DNA of 64,000 bases from Clarireedia homoeocarpa. Its lineage: Eukaryota > Ascomycota > Leotiomycetes > Helotiales > Rutstroemiaceae. The notes under the pieces are model-generated. The model was given only the letters and a program-made list of their open reading frames with translations, was not told where the DNA came from and ran no database searches. Each line of letters opens with the position of its first letter. Within the stretch, counting starts at the first letter, position 1. The stretch covers positions 1,768,862 to 1,832,861 of the forward strand of contig LNKV01000003.1 in the NCBI GenBank assembly GCA_001465935.1. The letters run 5' to 3'. Shown one piece after another: positions 63,658-64,000 of the stretch. The position numbers were made by a program, and so were the translations under genes.

Positions 63658-64000
63658 CGTTGTAGTTGTTGTGGTTTCATTGTGTTATGTAGAGGAGGAG
63701 AGGGGCCGGAAAGTTTAAGGTGAGAAGAAGCTCTAAAGTGCGTGCCGAGGCTTTGAGCATTCACCGAGCCATAGGATGAAGCAGTACTATCTGCTTTCGT
63801 TTTACTGTATACCTGTTCAAAGTGAATTGGGTGGATGATGCACAATGAATGTCACGTGAATCAGTCGCTTCGGAAAAGGGGACGAGTCATTTACATCCCC
63901 ACGATGTTAATGAAGAGAGTAATGAAGAAAATGACCTCATATGATATTGTCGGTTGGCTTAGTACAGCTGTGGGTGAAACCGATTCATGGCACTATACTT
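63658..64000. other. Upstream region of the AT-hook gene, to window end
   Basis: No coding signal is certain. The gene may have an upstream exon beyond or within this stretch, but nothing points to one. Confidence 0.4.

Overview
The window is nuclear DNA of a filamentous ascomycete (Pezizomycotina). Genes carry short GT-AG introns, mostly 45-80 nt, with CTAAC/CTAAT-like branch points. Every recognisable protein is of fungal type: Crh glucan-chitin transglycosylase, End3, Fis1, Spc24, Med21, Ctf18, Irc5, Atg22, Spo7, Rrg7, a Zn2Cys6 factor and a bZIP/DUF3425 factor. The overall feel is Leotiomycetes-like, but that placement is inference. I see no rRNA, tRNA, CRISPR array or virus-like gene.

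Layout. 1-6.4 kb: GPI-anchored Crh transglycosylase (+), dienelactone-hydrolase-family enzyme (-), and the C-terminal half of an NAD-dependent epimerase/reductase that lacks its Rossmann half. 7.6-16.5 kb: a multi-KH RNA-binding protein (-), a 3-kb gene-free gap, and an 882-residue disordered nuclear-type protein (-). 17-26 kb: Sdt1/Phm8-type HAD nucleotidase (+), Med21 (-), Rrg7 (+), a small Cys-rich protein (+), a HIT/Fhit hydrolase (-) and Ctf18 (-). 26-38 kb: Zn2Cys6 factor (+), RNF126-type RING ligase (-), Fis1 (-), Spc24 (+), a two-helix membrane protein (-) and Scn1/TatD (+). 39-50 kb: a Myb-like protein (+), Irc5/HELLS remodeler (+), a doubtful small gene (-), End3 (-) and a STYX-like phosphatase (+). 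50-64 kb: Atg22 (+), bZIP/DUF3425 factor (+), a 571-bp MITE-like inverted-repeat element, a divergent RpiB-like/TIM-like pair, a Cld1/ABHD-type hydrolase (-), Spo7 (+) and an AT-hook protein (-).

Most of the window is ordinary housekeeping sequence, with many head-to-head pairs sharing 300-600 bp promoters (Med21/Rrg7, Fis1/Spc24, membrane protein/Scn1, RpiB/TIM). The most notable item is the divergent RpiB-like/TIM-like pair. It matches the two sugar-phosphate isomerase families that bacteria pair in erythritol catabolism (EryI/EryH) and suggests a tetrose-phosphate salvage module. Other points are the MITE, a GC-AG intron, micro-exons of 13 and 19 nt, a zinc cluster cut by two introns, acidic-residue-free leaders ahead of two enzymes (possible mitochondrial targeting), and a four-copy promoter repeat before the bZIP gene. 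Exon joins were derived by eye from splice signals, reading frame and family conservation. Where the joined length is an exact multiple of three, I treat the model as strong.
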